DNA of 64,000 nt from Benzoatithermus sp963720725 (GCA_963720725.1 CAVRGN010000001.1:1-64000); one strand, 5' to 3'; positions 8,224 to 17,586 are shown, counted from the first letter of the stretch. The notes: generated by a model not told the origin, from the sequence alone. Numbers and translations are program-made.

Positions 8224-9180
8224 TCAATCGTCGTAGAGCGTCGCCCACCAGTGGATGCTGAATGGGCGCTCCTGCTGGCGTGAGCTGCGGACCACCGCGT
8301 AGCGTCGGTAGGTGGCGCCGCTTTCGGTCACGCCTTCCGCTATGATGGCGAACACCCGATGCTGGGAGCGGGCAAGATAGGGTGCGGGCAGGCGCGCTGC
8401 CGCCGCCGTGCGGCCGGCCTCGGCCCCCCGGCTGCGGGCGGCGAGGATGGCCTCGGCCGTGCCGGGCTCCAACTGCGGGATGGCACTCAGGACGATGGGA
8501 TCCGCCACCGCCGGGTCGATGCCGCGCTGATGCGTGTAGACCGTCAGATGCGGCCTGAGACGGCGAAAGAGGCCATCCGAGATCCCCGGGACCAGCCGCA
8601 GTTCCTCGACGATCTCGAACGGGCGGTTCTTCGGGCCATAGGCGAGGCCGGCCTCTCGATAGGCGCGGATTTCGTCGCCGCCGACACTGCCCGCATCGTC
8701 CTCGTCCCGGAAGTCGACGATCGCGCCGGCGAGACTGGCGGCGGCGTCGGGAGGAACGGCGACCGCGCGGAGCAGGCCGGCGATCAGCTCCAGGCCGGCG
8801 CCGTTGAGGTCGATCTTGCCGGCTTCGTCGGTGATCTGGACCCGCACCTCGCCGCCGTCCAGCGCGAACCGATGCATGCCGCCGTCCGCCGCCCAGCGTG
8901 CGTCGGGCCGGGGGTCGAACAGCCGGGCCATGGCACGGTGGACGCCGGCATCGGCAAGGGCCTCGGCCTGAAGCGAGCTCGATGCGGCCCGTGCCAGCTT
9001 GAGGCTGGCGCGGGCTTCGCTGTTCAGGGCGGCAGCCACCAGGGAGAGCAGCAGGCAGACCACGAGCACCATGACGAGGGCGAAGCCACGATCGTCCCGG
9101 CCGGGCGCTGCGCTCGCCTCGTCGGCGGTCACCGCGTCCGGCACCGGATCGACCGCGCGCGGGCCGGGTGGCGTCGTCAT
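8224..9180 (-). CDS. gspK: Type II secretion minor pseudopilin GspK
   Basis: 318 aa. A prepilin-like leader (DDRGFALVMVLVVCLLLSLV, about residues 30-50) is followed by a large periplasmic domain, as expected for GspK, the tip minor pseudopilin. It lacks the Glu at mature position +5 (Met here), which is a GspK hallmark. The SAM-like/T2SSK motifs VDFRDEDD and PFEIVEELRLVPGI are present and bind calcium or partner pseudopilins in known structures. It is the last gene of the operon, and its ATG overlaps the gspD stop (ATGA). In the usual gsp order K follows J, so its position after gspD is unusual and suggests local shuffling of the operon. Confidence 0.93.
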   Translation of the reverse strand: MTTPPGPRAVDPVPDAVTADEASAAPGRDDRGFALVMVLVVCLLLSLVAAALNSEARASLKLARAASSSLQAEALADAGVHRAMARLFDPRPDARWAADGGMHRFALDGGEVRVQITDEAGKIDLNGAGLELIAGLLRAVAVPPDAAASLAGAIVDFRDEDDAGSVGGDEIRAYREAGLAYGPKNRPFEIVEELRLVPGISDGLFRRLRPHLTVYTHQRGIDPAVADPIVLSAIPQLEPGTAEAILAARSRGAEAGRTAAAARLPAPYLARSQHRVFAIIAEGVTESGATYRRYAVVRSSRQQERPFSIHWWATLYDD

Positions 9181-11477
9181 GCGCCGGGCAGCGGAACGGC
9201 CGGGGTCAGCGGCCGCGGCAGCCGGGCCGCAGGGGCTGCTGGCTGCGCTGCGCCATCGAGCCGCTGCTCCCCGCGTGGCAGCGCGAAGCCCCGCATCTTC
9301 TGGCGCAGTTCGCGCGAGGCCTCGTAGAGATCCCGATCGTTCTCGAGGATGCGCGGCGTCAGTTGGACGATGAGCTCGGTCCGCGTACTGGTCCGATCCT
9401 TCGTCCCGAACAAGGCGCCGAGCACCGGGGTCTCCGAGAGATAGGGAATGCCGGTGCGGTTCTGGCTGGCGCGATCCCGGATCAGCCCGCCGAGCGCGAT
9501 CGTCTGGCCGGAGCGCACCGACACGCTGCTCTGGATGGCGCGCTGCTGGATGGTGGGGGAGTCGATCCCGGACGTGTTGGTCGGCACGACGTCGCTGACC
9601 TCCTGGCGGACATCGAGCGTCACCATGTCGTTGGAGCTCACGCGCGGCATCACCTCCAGGATGACACCAGTATCCCGGTACTGAACGGAATTGACGATCG
9701 GCGCATCGGGGTTCAGCACGCTCACCGCGGACTGGGTCGCGATCGGCACCTGGTCGCCGACGTTGAGCCGCGCCTGCTGGTTGTCGACGACCAACAGGGA
9801 GGGCGATGAGATGACGCTGACGGTGGTGATGGTCGAAAGTGCGTCGAGCAGAACCCGGATGTCGCTGCTGTCGAAAATGAGAGCGAAGCCCGGAGTCAGT
9901 GGTGCCACCGGGAGCGCCGCCCGTGTGAAGAACGCACTGACGTCACCATGTTGCAGGAACCACTGCACGCCGTAGCGGAGCTGATTGTTCAAGGTCACCT
10001 CGGCAATGGTGACCTCGACCAGGACCTGCAGCGGCGCCCGGTCGAGCTGCTCGAGCGCCTGCTCGATCTCCCGGTAGCGGCGTGGGGTGGTCCGGACGAT
10101 GATCGCGTTCTTGTCGGTGTCGGCAACGATGCTCACGCCGGGGATGCTGAACGACGATGCCGACGCCGCGGCCTGCTGGAAAGCGCCGCCACCGGTGCCG
10201 CCATACGCAGCGGCACCACCAAGGCCACCCGCGCCGAGCCCGCCAGCGGCACCGGCGACGCCGATCGTGTCCCCCGCCGCGAGGCCGCCGCTCGAGCCGG
10301 CACCGCCCAAGAGGTCGCCGCCCGTCGCACCGCCGAGCACCGCTGGGCCGAGACCGGGAGCGGTCGGTCCCGACTGTCCAGGCGTCGCCGACGCGCCCGT
10401 GGCGCCGTAGATCTGCCCGATGGTGGCGGCGAGCTTCTCGGCATCGCTGTTGTGGGCATAGTAGACGAAGATCTGATCGTCGTCGGTCTCCGCCACATGA
10501 TCGAAGGTGCCGACGAGTTCACGCGCGTTTTTCAGACCTGCCGGGCTGCGCGAGATGACCAGCACAGCGTTGAGGCGGTCGATCGGAAGTATCCTCAGGT
10601 CCTGCGACGCGGCGTTCGCCGGATCTCCGGTGAGCACGAGGCTCATGTCCTGGGCGACGTCGGCGGCTCGCGCCTGATCGAGTGGGAACACGCCGAACGA
10701 CATGCCCGCGAACCAGTCCGCATCGAAGGTCCGCACCAGCTCCTGCACGGTACGGACCTCCGCCTCGGTGCCTGCGACGAGCAGCAGGTGCCGCGCCGGA
10801 TCGGCATGCAGGTAGTGGTTCTCGCCGAGCAACGGCTTGAGCAGGTCCACGAGCTGGCTCGGATCGACGTAGGCGGTCGGGATCACCTGGATCCGGTAGC
10901 CACGAACCATCCCCGGGGGCCGGTTGCCAACCGCCACCGGCGCCATGTTGCCGATCATCTGCTGCGGGAGGACGTAGAAGACTCCCGCTTTCTCCGTCAG
11001 CGCCGCGCCGTTGACGCGCAGCGCCTGATCCAGGACTCCAACTACATCCTGGCGATCGATGGGGCCGCTCGTCTGCAGCGTGATGGTGCCCTTGACCGAG
11101 GGATCGATGACGTAGGAGCGGCCCAGCGTGGTGGTGAGGATCGCGCGCGCGACCTCGCCGATGTCCGCGTCGACGAAGTTGAGCTCGACACCCGGTCCGT
11201 CCGACAACGCCGGAGGCGGGGTGCCCACGAGACCGTTGGCGAACACGCCGGAGCCGGTGTGAACCACGGGCTGCAGCAGTCCCCCCGTCCCCTCGCCGGT
11301 TCGCGGACCCGACAAATTCGCCGACGATTGGGAGGGTCGTAGCGGCGGCGGTGGGGGGATGGGCCCCAGCGACTGGTCCATGGTCGGCACCGGAGTCGGC
11401 GGAGCGCAGCACGCGAGCGAAGCAGAAGCCGCGAGCGTCAAGATGGTCCTGCGAATGGCCGCGATCGGCGCGGTCAC
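9177..11477 (-). CDS. gspD: Type II secretion outer-membrane secretin GspD
   Basis: 766 aa. The N-terminal signal ends in a lipobox-like LACCAPP, so it may be a lipoprotein. After a Pro-rich linker come the N0 domain (VELNFVDADIGEVARAIL), N1-N3 repeats (IQVIPTAYVDPSQLVDLL and INRLNAVLVISRSP-like strands) and the C-terminal secretin barrel (VPIATQSAVS, IQQRAIQSSVSVRSGQTIALGGLI). A Gly/Ala-rich insertion of about 90 residues, residues 365-440 or so, sits inside N3, longer than in many family members. The product forms the gated outer-membrane channel for folded exoproteins. The gene overlaps its neighbours on both sides by ATGA. Placing gspD after redox genes, away from gspE-M, is unusual. Confidence 0.95.
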   Translation of the reverse strand: MTAPIAAIRRTILTLAASASLACCAPPTPVPTMDQSLGPIPPPPPLRPSQSSANLSGPRTGEGTGGLLQPVVHTGSGVFANGLVGTPPPALSDGPGVELNFVDADIGEVARAILTTTLGRSYVIDPSVKGTITLQTSGPIDRQDVVGVLDQALRVNGAALTEKAGVFYVLPQQMIGNMAPVAVGNRPPGMVRGYRIQVIPTAYVDPSQLVDLLKPLLGENHYLHADPARHLLLVAGTEAEVRTVQELVRTFDADWFAGMSFGVFPLDQARAADVAQDMSLVLTGDPANAASQDLRILPIDRLNAVLVISRSPAGLKNARELVGTFDHVAETDDDQIFVYYAHNSDAEKLAATIGQIYGATGASATPGQSGPTAPGLGPAVLGGATGGDLLGGAGSSGGLAAGDTIGVAGAAGGLGAGGLGGAAAYGGTGGGAFQQAAASASSFSIPGVSIVADTDKNAIIVRTTPRRYREIEQALEQLDRAPLQVLVEVTIAEVTLNNQLRYGVQWFLQHGDVSAFFTRAALPVAPLTPGFALIFDSSDIRVLLDALSTITTVSVISSPSLLVVDNQQARLNVGDQVPIATQSAVSVLNPDAPIVNSVQYRDTGVILEVMPRVSSNDMVTLDVRQEVSDVVPTNTSGIDSPTIQQRAIQSSVSVRSGQTIALGGLIRDRASQNRTGIPYLSETPVLGALFGTKDRTSTRTELIVQLTPRILENDRDLYEASRELRQKMRGFALPRGEQRLDGAAQPAAPAARLPRPLTPAVPLPGA

Positions 11478-13045
11478 CTGGGTTCCGTCCGGCTCAGACG
11501 ATCCGGTTCGGCCCCGGCCGCTGAACGCGCTCGCGGTCGCGGTCGCGTCGAGACCGAATGAGCGGCTTCAGCGCCGAGTGGCCGCAGCCGCTGCTCGTCG
11601 GGCATGGCGACGAACAACGTCGTCGACGTCGAGCCGGGAGCGCCCGGTATCGCGAAGTCCAAACCCTGCGTGAATGGCTCCGTGTAGGGACCATCCTCCC
11701 GCAGGGTGGTGACGAACTTCGTCCGGTCGACCTCGCGTCCGATTTTGAGCAGAACGTCCTCGATCAGCGACAAGGCGGACATCGCGCGCGCCTGGTCCAG
11801 GGGATGCTGGCCGCTGAGCATTCCGCTGATGGCGCGAAAGCCGGCTCGATCCTGGCGCGAGAAATCGAAAGGGCTCTCGGTCCCGACCAGGATGACGGGC
11901 ACGCCCAGGCGGGCGGCCTCGCGGCCGCCGACGTCGGCCAGATTGTCGTAGAGGCCGAACAAGGCCGGAAAGCCCGGCTCGTCCGAGCTTGCGGCCACGG
12001 CATCCAGGGACTTCGCGTCGCCGAGCAGCAGCGGCACCTCGGCACGGTCCATTGCGTCGGCCGGACCGAGCAGCCGCGCGGCGCGTCCCAACCGCTCGAT
12101 CGCCGCTACCGCATGGCCCGCCGTCGCTTCCTCGACGGTATCGTCGACGATCACGGCGACCGGCATATGGTCGGCAACCCGGCGCTGCAGTTCCTCCGTC
12201 AACGCATCGAGCTGGTCCGCCAGTGATGCCCGTAGCGCGAAAGTCGAGGTCCCTACCGGCCCTGGGCTCGCGTGGAACGGTTCGATGATCGGCAAGTCGA
12301 CGCTTGCCGCATAGTCCGCGATGGCGTTGCCCTGCGCGGCCCCGAGCATGCCGATTAGCCCGAAGATCTCGCCCTGCTCATCGAGCGACTGCACGGCGCG
12401 CAGCGCCGCACCGGCGTCTTCGGGCGCGAAGGGAATGGCGCGAAGCGCGATCTTGCGCCCGAACACCTGCCGACGCAGGTTCATCTGCCCGAGCATGTAG
12501 TCGATGAACAGCCGCAACTCGCCGGCGCGTTCGGCTTCGGCGCCCGACAGCGGCTGAAGGAAGCCAAAGACGATCCGATCGCCGTCGACACCGGCACTGC
12601 GGACCGGACCAAGTGTCTCGAGGTAGTCCAGGAGGGCATTGAGGTCCCGTTGCGCCAGTTCGTAGCGCGGCATCGTCGTGGCCAGCTCGACCCCGTCCGA
12701 ATCGATGCCTTCGGTGATCGCTCGCGCCAGTAGCCTGCGATCGTAGGGCCGTCGCGTGCGGTTGCCGCGGTCGCCTCGTCGGGCCAGCGCCCAAGCTGCG
12801 ATCGGTGGCGCGCGCACCGAGGATTCGCGCAAACCGAGACCATCCACGCCATGGCATCCGGCGCATGGCACGGAGCCGCCGCCAAGTCGCAGCTTCGCCG
12901 AGTCCAATCTGCCGGTGATGGGGTCATGGCCGCGCCCTTCGCGGTAGATCTGGCCGCCGATGTTGTCGTGCTCCAGTGCATCCACAGCCATGAGCGGTGC
13001 GGCGGAAATAGTCAGCGAAACCGCGATCGCCGGCACCAGCCTCAC
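11474..13045 (-). CDS. Cytochrome c fused to periplasmic substrate-binding domain
   Basis: 523 aa with a signal peptide (residues 1-20). Residues about 35-145 form a class I cytochrome c domain: CAGCH haem site near residue 60 and a probable axial Met in TTMPRYELAQRDLNALLDYLETL. From about residue 155 to the end lies a type I periplasmic-binding fold like branched-chain amino-acid/ABC receptors (VFGFLQPLSGAEAERAG, GLIGMLGAAQGNAIADYA, FALRASLADQLDAL). No ABC permease or ATPase is nearby, so the domain probably serves as a sensor or docking module, not in uptake. It overlaps gspD and the SCO gene by 4 bases. It recalls the stand-alone binding proteins of PQQ-alcohol-dehydrogenase loci, but those lack the haem domain. 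The role is unknown; electron transfer linked to the copper proteins of this operon is plausible. Confidence 0.82.
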   Translation of the reverse strand: MRLVPAIAVSLTISAAPLMAVDALEHDNIGGQIYREGRGHDPITGRLDSAKLRLGGGSVPCAGCHGVDGLGLRESSVRAPPIAAWALARRGDRGNRTRRPYDRRLLARAITEGIDSDGVELATTMPRYELAQRDLNALLDYLETLGPVRSAGVDGDRIVFGFLQPLSGAEAERAGELRLFIDYMLGQMNLRRQVFGRKIALRAIPFAPEDAGAALRAVQSLDEQGEIFGLIGMLGAAQGNAIADYAASVDLPIIEPFHASPGPVGTSTFALRASLADQLDALTEELQRRVADHMPVAVIVDDTVEEATAGHAVAAIERLGRAARLLGPADAMDRAEVPLLLGDAKSLDAVAASSDEPGFPALFGLYDNLADVGGREAARLGVPVILVGTESPFDFSRQDRAGFRAISGMLSGQHPLDQARAMSALSLIEDVLLKIGREVDRTKFVTTLREDGPYTEPFTQGLDFAIPGAPGSTSTTLFVAMPDEQRLRPLGAEAAHSVSTRPRPRARSAAGAEPDRLSRTEPR

Positions 13046-13659
13046 GCCGCCGCGACTTCGTCGATGGCGCGCAGGATGTCTTCGGGTGCCGGAAAATCCC
13101 TGAGCGAACGCCAGACAGGATCGCCCATCCTGCCCACCAGAATGAAACTCGGGTGATCGGCGGGATCGTCGGTGAACGCACGAAATCCTCCGAGCACGCG
13201 CTCGACGGATGCTGGATCACCGGTCAGGAAGGTCCAACCGCCGCGTGCGCCGTAGCGGGCGGCAAATTCGGCGAGACGCTCCGGGCTGTCCGTTTCCGGA
13301 TCCGTGCTGATGGACACCAGGACGACATCACTGCCGAGCCTGGGACCGAGCGCATCCTGTACGACCGAAAGGATCTGCGAGTTGATCGGGCAGATCGTCG
13401 TGCAGCTGGTGAAGATGAAGTCGACGACAGCAATGCGATCACCGATGACGTCGCGCAGATTCAGCGTCGCGCCCGATCGGGTGGTGAGTTGGGCCGACAC
13501 CACCGCTACCTGGACCTCGTCAGGACTGACGGGTTCGGGCGGTGGATAGCGGCCGAAGCCGGGATGCTCAGCCAGCACCCGCCCGCTCGCCGCCAACATC
13601 GTTCCGAAAGCAGCCATGACCCCAACCGTGTGCCGACGGGTCCGTCCGGTCAGTGGCAC
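13042..13659 (-). CDS. SCO1/SenC-family copper chaperone or thioredoxin-like protein
   Basis: 205 aa with an N-terminal signal sequence (residues 1-30; an internal ATG at 13617 would shorten it). The thioredoxin fold carries the SCO copper motif CTTICP (CxxxCP) near residue 85 and the distal His in DDPADHPSFILVG. SCO proteins deliver Cu(I) to cupredoxin/CuA-type sites or keep Cys pairs reduced. No cytochrome oxidase genes are nearby. Instead it is embedded with a cytochrome c protein and, further upstream in the operon, three multicopper-oxidase-like proteins, so metallation of those exported enzymes is the likely job. This assignment is inference from context. Confidence 0.88.
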   Translation of the reverse strand: MPLTGRTRRHTVGVMAAFGTMLAASGRVLAEHPGFGRYPPPEPVSPDEVQVAVVSAQLTTRSGATLNLRDVIGDRIAVVDFIFTSCTTICPINSQILSVVQDALGPRLGSDVVLVSISTDPETDSPERLAEFAARYGARGGWTFLTGDPASVERVLGGFRAFTDDPADHPSFILVGRMGDPVWRSLRDFPAPEDILRAIDEVAAA

Positions 13660-14729
13660 AGCCCGTCCGTCCCAAACCGCGAAAGCGCCACCGTGGCGTG
13701 GCCAATTCTAACCAGATTTTTTATATTACTGCGAATCAAATCTACTATGACGAGAGAATCATCGGCGGCGACGAACAGGGTGCCCGTATCGGCGGATACC
13801 GCCACCGCTCTGGGCGATATCCCGAGGTCGAGAGTCGCCCTGAGCCGAAGGTCGCGCAAATCCACGGTCATGAGCTCGCGACCCGCGATCAAGGCCACCA
13901 ATGAGCCCAGCACGGCGTTGAGGATCAGCGGGTCGCGCGCGGACGCCGGGAGCGGCATGCTGGAGCCGTCGTAGCGGACCAGCCATAGCGGCGGCGCGTC
14001 CGCGTGGACCGCAATGACGCCGTAAAGCGTTGGCACGATCCGGTTCGCGGACGACGCCAAAAGCGGACCGCCACCATCCGTCGGCCGTGCCTCCGAATCG
14101 AGCCATACCAATTTCCCGCTCGCGCTTAGACCCAGCTCCGCGCCCTGGTCGAAGGCGGCGACCTGGACCAGGGGCGTCGGGATCGAGATCTCGGGCATGA
14201 CGCCGGGGTTCCCTGGCGCCTCAATCCGCACCGTCCGCTCGCTCGTGGCGACGAGCAGGCTGCCGTTCGCGGTCAGGGTCGCGCCGCGCAGGCGGCCCGG
14301 GACGCTCGAATGCGTGGTCAGCCGTAAGGAACCCAGATCGAGCGTGATGACGCTGGTGCCCGTCGCTTCGTCGGTGGCCAGGACATGGAGCAGCTTTTCA
14401 TCCGCCGCCAGCAACGGCAACGGCCGATCTTCGGGTGTGTCGATCGTCAAGACCGTTCGAAAGTCGCGGACATCGACGACATCGATGCCCGGAGCACCGT
14501 CATAGGCGATGAGCAGGTAGGGCCGGGTGCGCAGCGCCACGATGTCGGCCGGCACCCCGCGAACCGGGAAGGCGCTTTGCACGGTCTCCCGGAAAGGGTC
14601 GAACACGAGCACCTGAGCGTCGGCGGTGCCGACGAACAGAAAGCGGCTTGCGTCCGCAGCACCGGCCGCCGCGGTGCTGCGAACCAGCCCCGCGATCAGG
14701 ACGATGAGAGCCAGACTCACCAGGCGCAC
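13650..14729 (-). CDS. Secreted beta-propeller (YVTN/WD40-like) protein
   Basis: 359 aa with a signal peptide (residues 1-25). The rest is repeated four-strand units of the YVTN/PQQ-type propeller (FLFVGTADAQVLVFDPF, DIVALRTRPYLLIAYDG, RAVAVSADTGTLFVAADDSLVIVDL). No catalytic residues are recognisable. It ends 10 bp inside the SCO gene start and begins 3 bp after the upstream gspN/C-like gene. Such propellers often accompany periplasmic quinoprotein or copper oxidase systems as assembly or scaffold proteins. The sequence supports only fold and location. Confidence 0.7.
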   Translation of the reverse strand: MRLVSLALIVLIAGLVRSTAAAGAADASRFLFVGTADAQVLVFDPFRETVQSAFPVRGVPADIVALRTRPYLLIAYDGAPGIDVVDVRDFRTVLTIDTPEDRPLPLLAADEKLLHVLATDEATGTSVITLDLGSLRLTTHSSVPGRLRGATLTANGSLLVATSERTVRIEAPGNPGVMPEISIPTPLVQVAAFDQGAELGLSASGKLVWLDSEARPTDGGGPLLASSANRIVPTLYGVIAVHADAPPLWLVRYDGSSMPLPASARDPLILNAVLGSLVALIAGRELMTVDLRDLRLRATLDLGISPRAVAVSADTGTLFVAADDSLVIVDLIRSNIKNLVRIGHATVALSRFGTDGLCH

Positions 14730-14732
14730 GAG

Positions 14733-15327
14733 TCAGCCTGCCGTCGGGCGGAAGGATGCGGGTCGTGCTGTCCGCGCCGCCCGAGCCTTACGCTCCTCTC
14801 GCTTCGCGGTCGGCTGGGGCGTCAACTCGGGTACATGCTGAAAGAGATCCTCGCGGACCCTGATCGACGTTGCGCGATTGCCGGGATCAGCAAGAACGAT
14901 ATGCGCGGTCTCGATGCTCCGGACCGACCAGCCGGCCACGGTCTCGCCGATCTGCAGTTGGTGGAGCTGTTCCGAATCGTCGCGCACCAGGGCGACGCGG
15001 GCAGGCCCGGTCACGATCGTACCGAGCAGCACGAGGTCCGGACGCTCCGCCACCTCCGGCTCGTCGACATCCTCGGGCAGCGCGGCCGCTACCCGCGGTA
15101 GGTAGGGGACGACGGCTGGACACGAAGATCGGCCGGCTTCGGTATTCGGTGAATGTCTCCAGATCGGGGACATCACGGCCGGTTGGCGCCAACTCCGGAG
15201 TCGGATCGACCGCGATCTTGCGATCGAGGACCAGCTGGTCTCCGGTCCTGAACTCGGACACCAGGCCGGCCGCAAGGAGGAGGCCCACGAGCGTGAGCGC
15301 GAGGCGGTAGGTAATCGGGCTGGGCAT
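14733..15327 (-). CDS. Type II secretion GspN/GspC-like inner-membrane protein, frameshifted
   Basis: The first part reads MPSPITYRLALTLVGLLLAAG, one transmembrane helix followed by the FTEYRSRPIFVSSRRPL stretch typical of short GspC/GspN-type proteins. Between about 15060 and 15110 the frame changes, and the second part continues with DLVLLGTIVTGPARVALVRDD and QIGETVAGWSVRSIETAHIVL, the homology-region beta domain that contacts the secretin. Together they make about 195 aa, a normal length. ATG at 15327 overlaps the gspM stop by one base. The shift could be a sequence error, because all surrounding gsp genes are needed for function. GspC links the inner-membrane platform to GspD; no other GspC candidate is in the operon. 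Confidence 0.75.
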
Positions 15328-15899
15328 CAGACCTCCTGCCGCATCATGGCCGCCACGGTGACCCGAACATCCAATGTCGGGGGCTCGTCCATCGGTCCGC
15401 GCGCCATGCCGCGCAGGTGAATGGACACGTTCTCGATCCGGAGGACCGGCTCTTGCGTCTCGATCTGGTGAAAGAATGCGAGCAGCGTGTCCGGTCCCGC
15501 GGTGATCTGTGCCTGTACGGCGATCAAACGTAGCGACGCCTCGGTTCGACCTTCGAGCGACTGCAGGCTGGTCAGCGCCACTCCCGCTTCCTGCGCGGCG
15601 CGCTGCAGGGACCGTTGCACCTCGGCTGCCGCGATCGGCTCGGCGGGAGCGGTGAGGAAGAGGGAGGACCTGGTATCGTCTTCGGTGAGCCGGTCCAATG
15701 TCGCTTGCAGCTGGGGCTGGCGCGCCGCGAGTGCCGACAGCCTTGCCGACCGATCCCGCAGTTCTTCCAGCCGCTCGGCCTGGCCGCGATAGACCGCCAC
15801 GACGTTCTGCGTCGCCAGCACGAGCAGCAGCAGCGGTATGGCCAGAAGTGCCATGGCCAATAGGCGTGAACGGCGCCGGTCCGGGGACAGGGTGGTCAC
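15327..15899 (-). CDS. gspM: Type II secretion platform protein GspM
   Basis: 190 aa. It has a short cytoplasmic N-terminus, one membrane helix (residues 14-34, LLAMALLAIPLLLLVLAT), a coiled-coil (YRGQAERLEELRDRSARLSAL) and a C-terminal ferredoxin-like domain (VALTSLQSLEGR, LLAFFHQIETQEPVLRIENV). This is the GspM 'subtype b' layout. It partners GspL and GspE in the inner-membrane platform. The start overlaps the gspL stop by ATGA. Confidence 0.88.
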   Translation of the reverse strand: MTTLSPDRRRSRLLAMALLAIPLLLLVLATQNVVAVYRGQAERLEELRDRSARLSALAARQPQLQATLDRLTEDDTRSSLFLTAPAEPIAAAEVQRSLQRAAQEAGVALTSLQSLEGRTEASLRLIAVQAQITAGPDTLLAFFHQIETQEPVLRIENVSIHLRGMARGPMDEPPTLDVRVTVAAMMRQEV

Positions 15900-16948
15900 C
15901 GTTTCACCTGGACGCTCAGGGCGAAGCTCTCGTCGCCGGTTTGCGGATTCTGGACGATCGCGGAGTTGAAGTGGGGATCGGCGAACAGGGGCGACGCGCC
16001 GAAGGCGCGCAGCAGGCTTGCCGCCGAGCGTGAATTGCCGGTGACGCTCAGCACCTCTTGATCCAGATCGACCGCGGTCAGCCAGCTGTCATCGGGTAGA
16101 CGGAGCGCGATCTCCTCGAGCAGGGCAACCAGCGGCGGGGTCCCGGCAACAAGCTGCGCAACCTGGTTGCGAGCGGCTACGATGGCCGCAATGTCGCGCT
16201 GCAGGGCGGCGCTGCGCTCGGCCCCCTGCCGCGCTGCCTCGGCCCGTTGCGCCAGATCGCTCTCGACCGCGGCTCCGCGGAGATAGGGATAGACCAGAAC
16301 CGCGGCGGCGAGCGCGGCAACGCCGAAGCCCAACAGGGCATCGATGCGCCCCGGGCTGGCAGGAGCGCGGCCCGCCAGAGGAAGGGTCGTGTCCGGGGTT
16401 TCGGCGTCCCCGGCGATGACGATCTCGCAGCCGGGCCTCGCGGCGCGCAGGTCCTCGATCAGGCGACGCTCGACCAGCGAAAGACGGACAGCGATCGTCC
16501 CTCGGTCCGGGTTGCGGGCGACGACCTCGCCGACATGCACCACGTCGTCGGCACGGAATGGCGTCAGCCTGTTCATCTCGTAGCCGAGCACTTCGTGCAG
16601 GGTCGATTCTGCCACGCTCGGCAGGCTCGCGATCCGACGGAACGACACCGCCGCGGGCAAGCGCACCTGGACGCGCCCGCGCTCGGCGGCAGCCTCCGCA
16701 GCGGCGGCAGCCATGGCCGCCGCCGGCTCACTGGGATCCAAAGACAGGCTGACGACCCTCGGGCGCCGGCCACGCGACTCGTGGGCTTTGCCGGTCAAAT
16801 CGATCAGGAGGTCCACCCGCCGCCGGTGCCAGCTCGACGGCAGCAACTCGCCGAGCTCGCGTACCCACCAGGTGAAGAACCGCCCAACGAGGATCCGTGC
16901 CGAGGCCGCGAGTGCGGTGGTGGAGGAATGTGTCGGTGCCACGCTCAT
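15896..16948 (-). CDS. gspL: Type II secretion platform protein GspL (PilN-like)
   Basis: 350 aa from ATG 16948; the longer open frame upstream is the shifted end of gspJ. The cytoplasmic part (residues 1-200) is PilM/actin-like and contains LLIDLTGKAHE and YEMNRLTPFRADDVVH. Then come a membrane helix (ALLGFGVAALAAAVLVYPYL) and a periplasmic PilN-like ferredoxin domain (EIALRLPDDSWLTAVDLDQEVLSVTG). GspL couples the ATPase GspE to the membrane platform. The gene starts one base after the gspJ stop. Confidence 0.88.
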   Translation of the reverse strand: MSVAPTHSSTTALAASARILVGRFFTWWVRELGELLPSSWHRRRVDLLIDLTGKAHESRGRRPRVVSLSLDPSEPAAAMAAAAAEAAAERGRVQVRLPAAVSFRRIASLPSVAESTLHEVLGYEMNRLTPFRADDVVHVGEVVARNPDRGTIAVRLSLVERRLIEDLRAARPGCEIVIAGDAETPDTTLPLAGRAPASPGRIDALLGFGVAALAAAVLVYPYLRGAAVESDLAQRAEAARQGAERSAALQRDIAAIVAARNQVAQLVAGTPPLVALLEEIALRLPDDSWLTAVDLDQEVLSVTGNSRSAASLLRAFGASPLFADPHFNSAIVQNPQTGDESFALSVQVKR

Positions 16949-16949
16949 C

Positions 16950-17586
16950 TCACAATTGCCCGATGGCCGGCGCATCGATCTGCAGGCGAACAAGTAGCGG
17001 CGGCCAGGCGCGTGCGGGAGCACTGGGCTTGGCCTCGATCCGCACCATGAGCGGCAGCTCGGCCTGATTGAGCCAGCTGTCCGTCCAGAAGGGCGGCGCA
17101 TTCGGATCGGTACGGCCGAAATAGGCGATCGATAGCCCACCGACGGCATCGAGCAGGCTGGTCCGCTGCGGAGCAGCCGCCAGGCTCAGCTCGGAGGCCG
17201 CCGGCGCCAGTCGAACTCCAGACGAGGTCGAGCCGCCGAGAGCCGTTCCCGGTCGGGACGGTTTCGAGGCGAACCACGTCGAAGCCGCCGAAGCCCAGCC
17301 AATCGGGTAGCGCGGTCACGAAGGTCACCCGGTCCGGCTCGCCGGTGAACGCCACGCGGTGCGCTTGGGGATCGCCGGACAGGTTGAACGGGTAGGCCCG
17401 CTGCAGCTCGCGCGACAGCGTCAGTTCGGCCGCGAGCCGGGCGTCGGTCGCATCGTCGCGCTCATGAGCCAGCCGCAGGGTGATGGCCCCGGCGTGCATC
17501 AGCCCCCCGACGGCAAGGGCGAGCAGGCTGAGAATGGCAAGCCCGACCACCATCTCGACCAGAGTGAACCCGGACTGCGACTTCAC
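16950..17586 (-). CDS. gspJ: Type II secretion minor pseudopilin GspJ, frameshifted
   Basis: The prepilin signal SQSGFTLVEMVVGLAIL (cleavage after Gly, Glu at +5) starts the protein, followed by VAFTGEPDRVTFVTALPDWLGF. At about 17205-17225 the frame changes. The other frame then gives LSIAYFGRTDPNAPPFWTDSW and LPLMVRIEAKPSAPARAWPPL, the standard GspJ C-terminal strands, and stops at TGA 16950, one base before gspL. So a single-base indel, probably a sequence error, divides an otherwise complete gene of about 210 aa. The ATG overlaps the gspI stop by 4 bases. GspJ caps the pseudopilus with GspI and GspK. Confidence 0.85.

Noticed and set aside
15896..17149. GspL with an N-terminal extension of 67 residues
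   Set aside because: The extension is the C-terminal part of gspJ read out of frame. The start at 16948 follows the gspJ stop directly.
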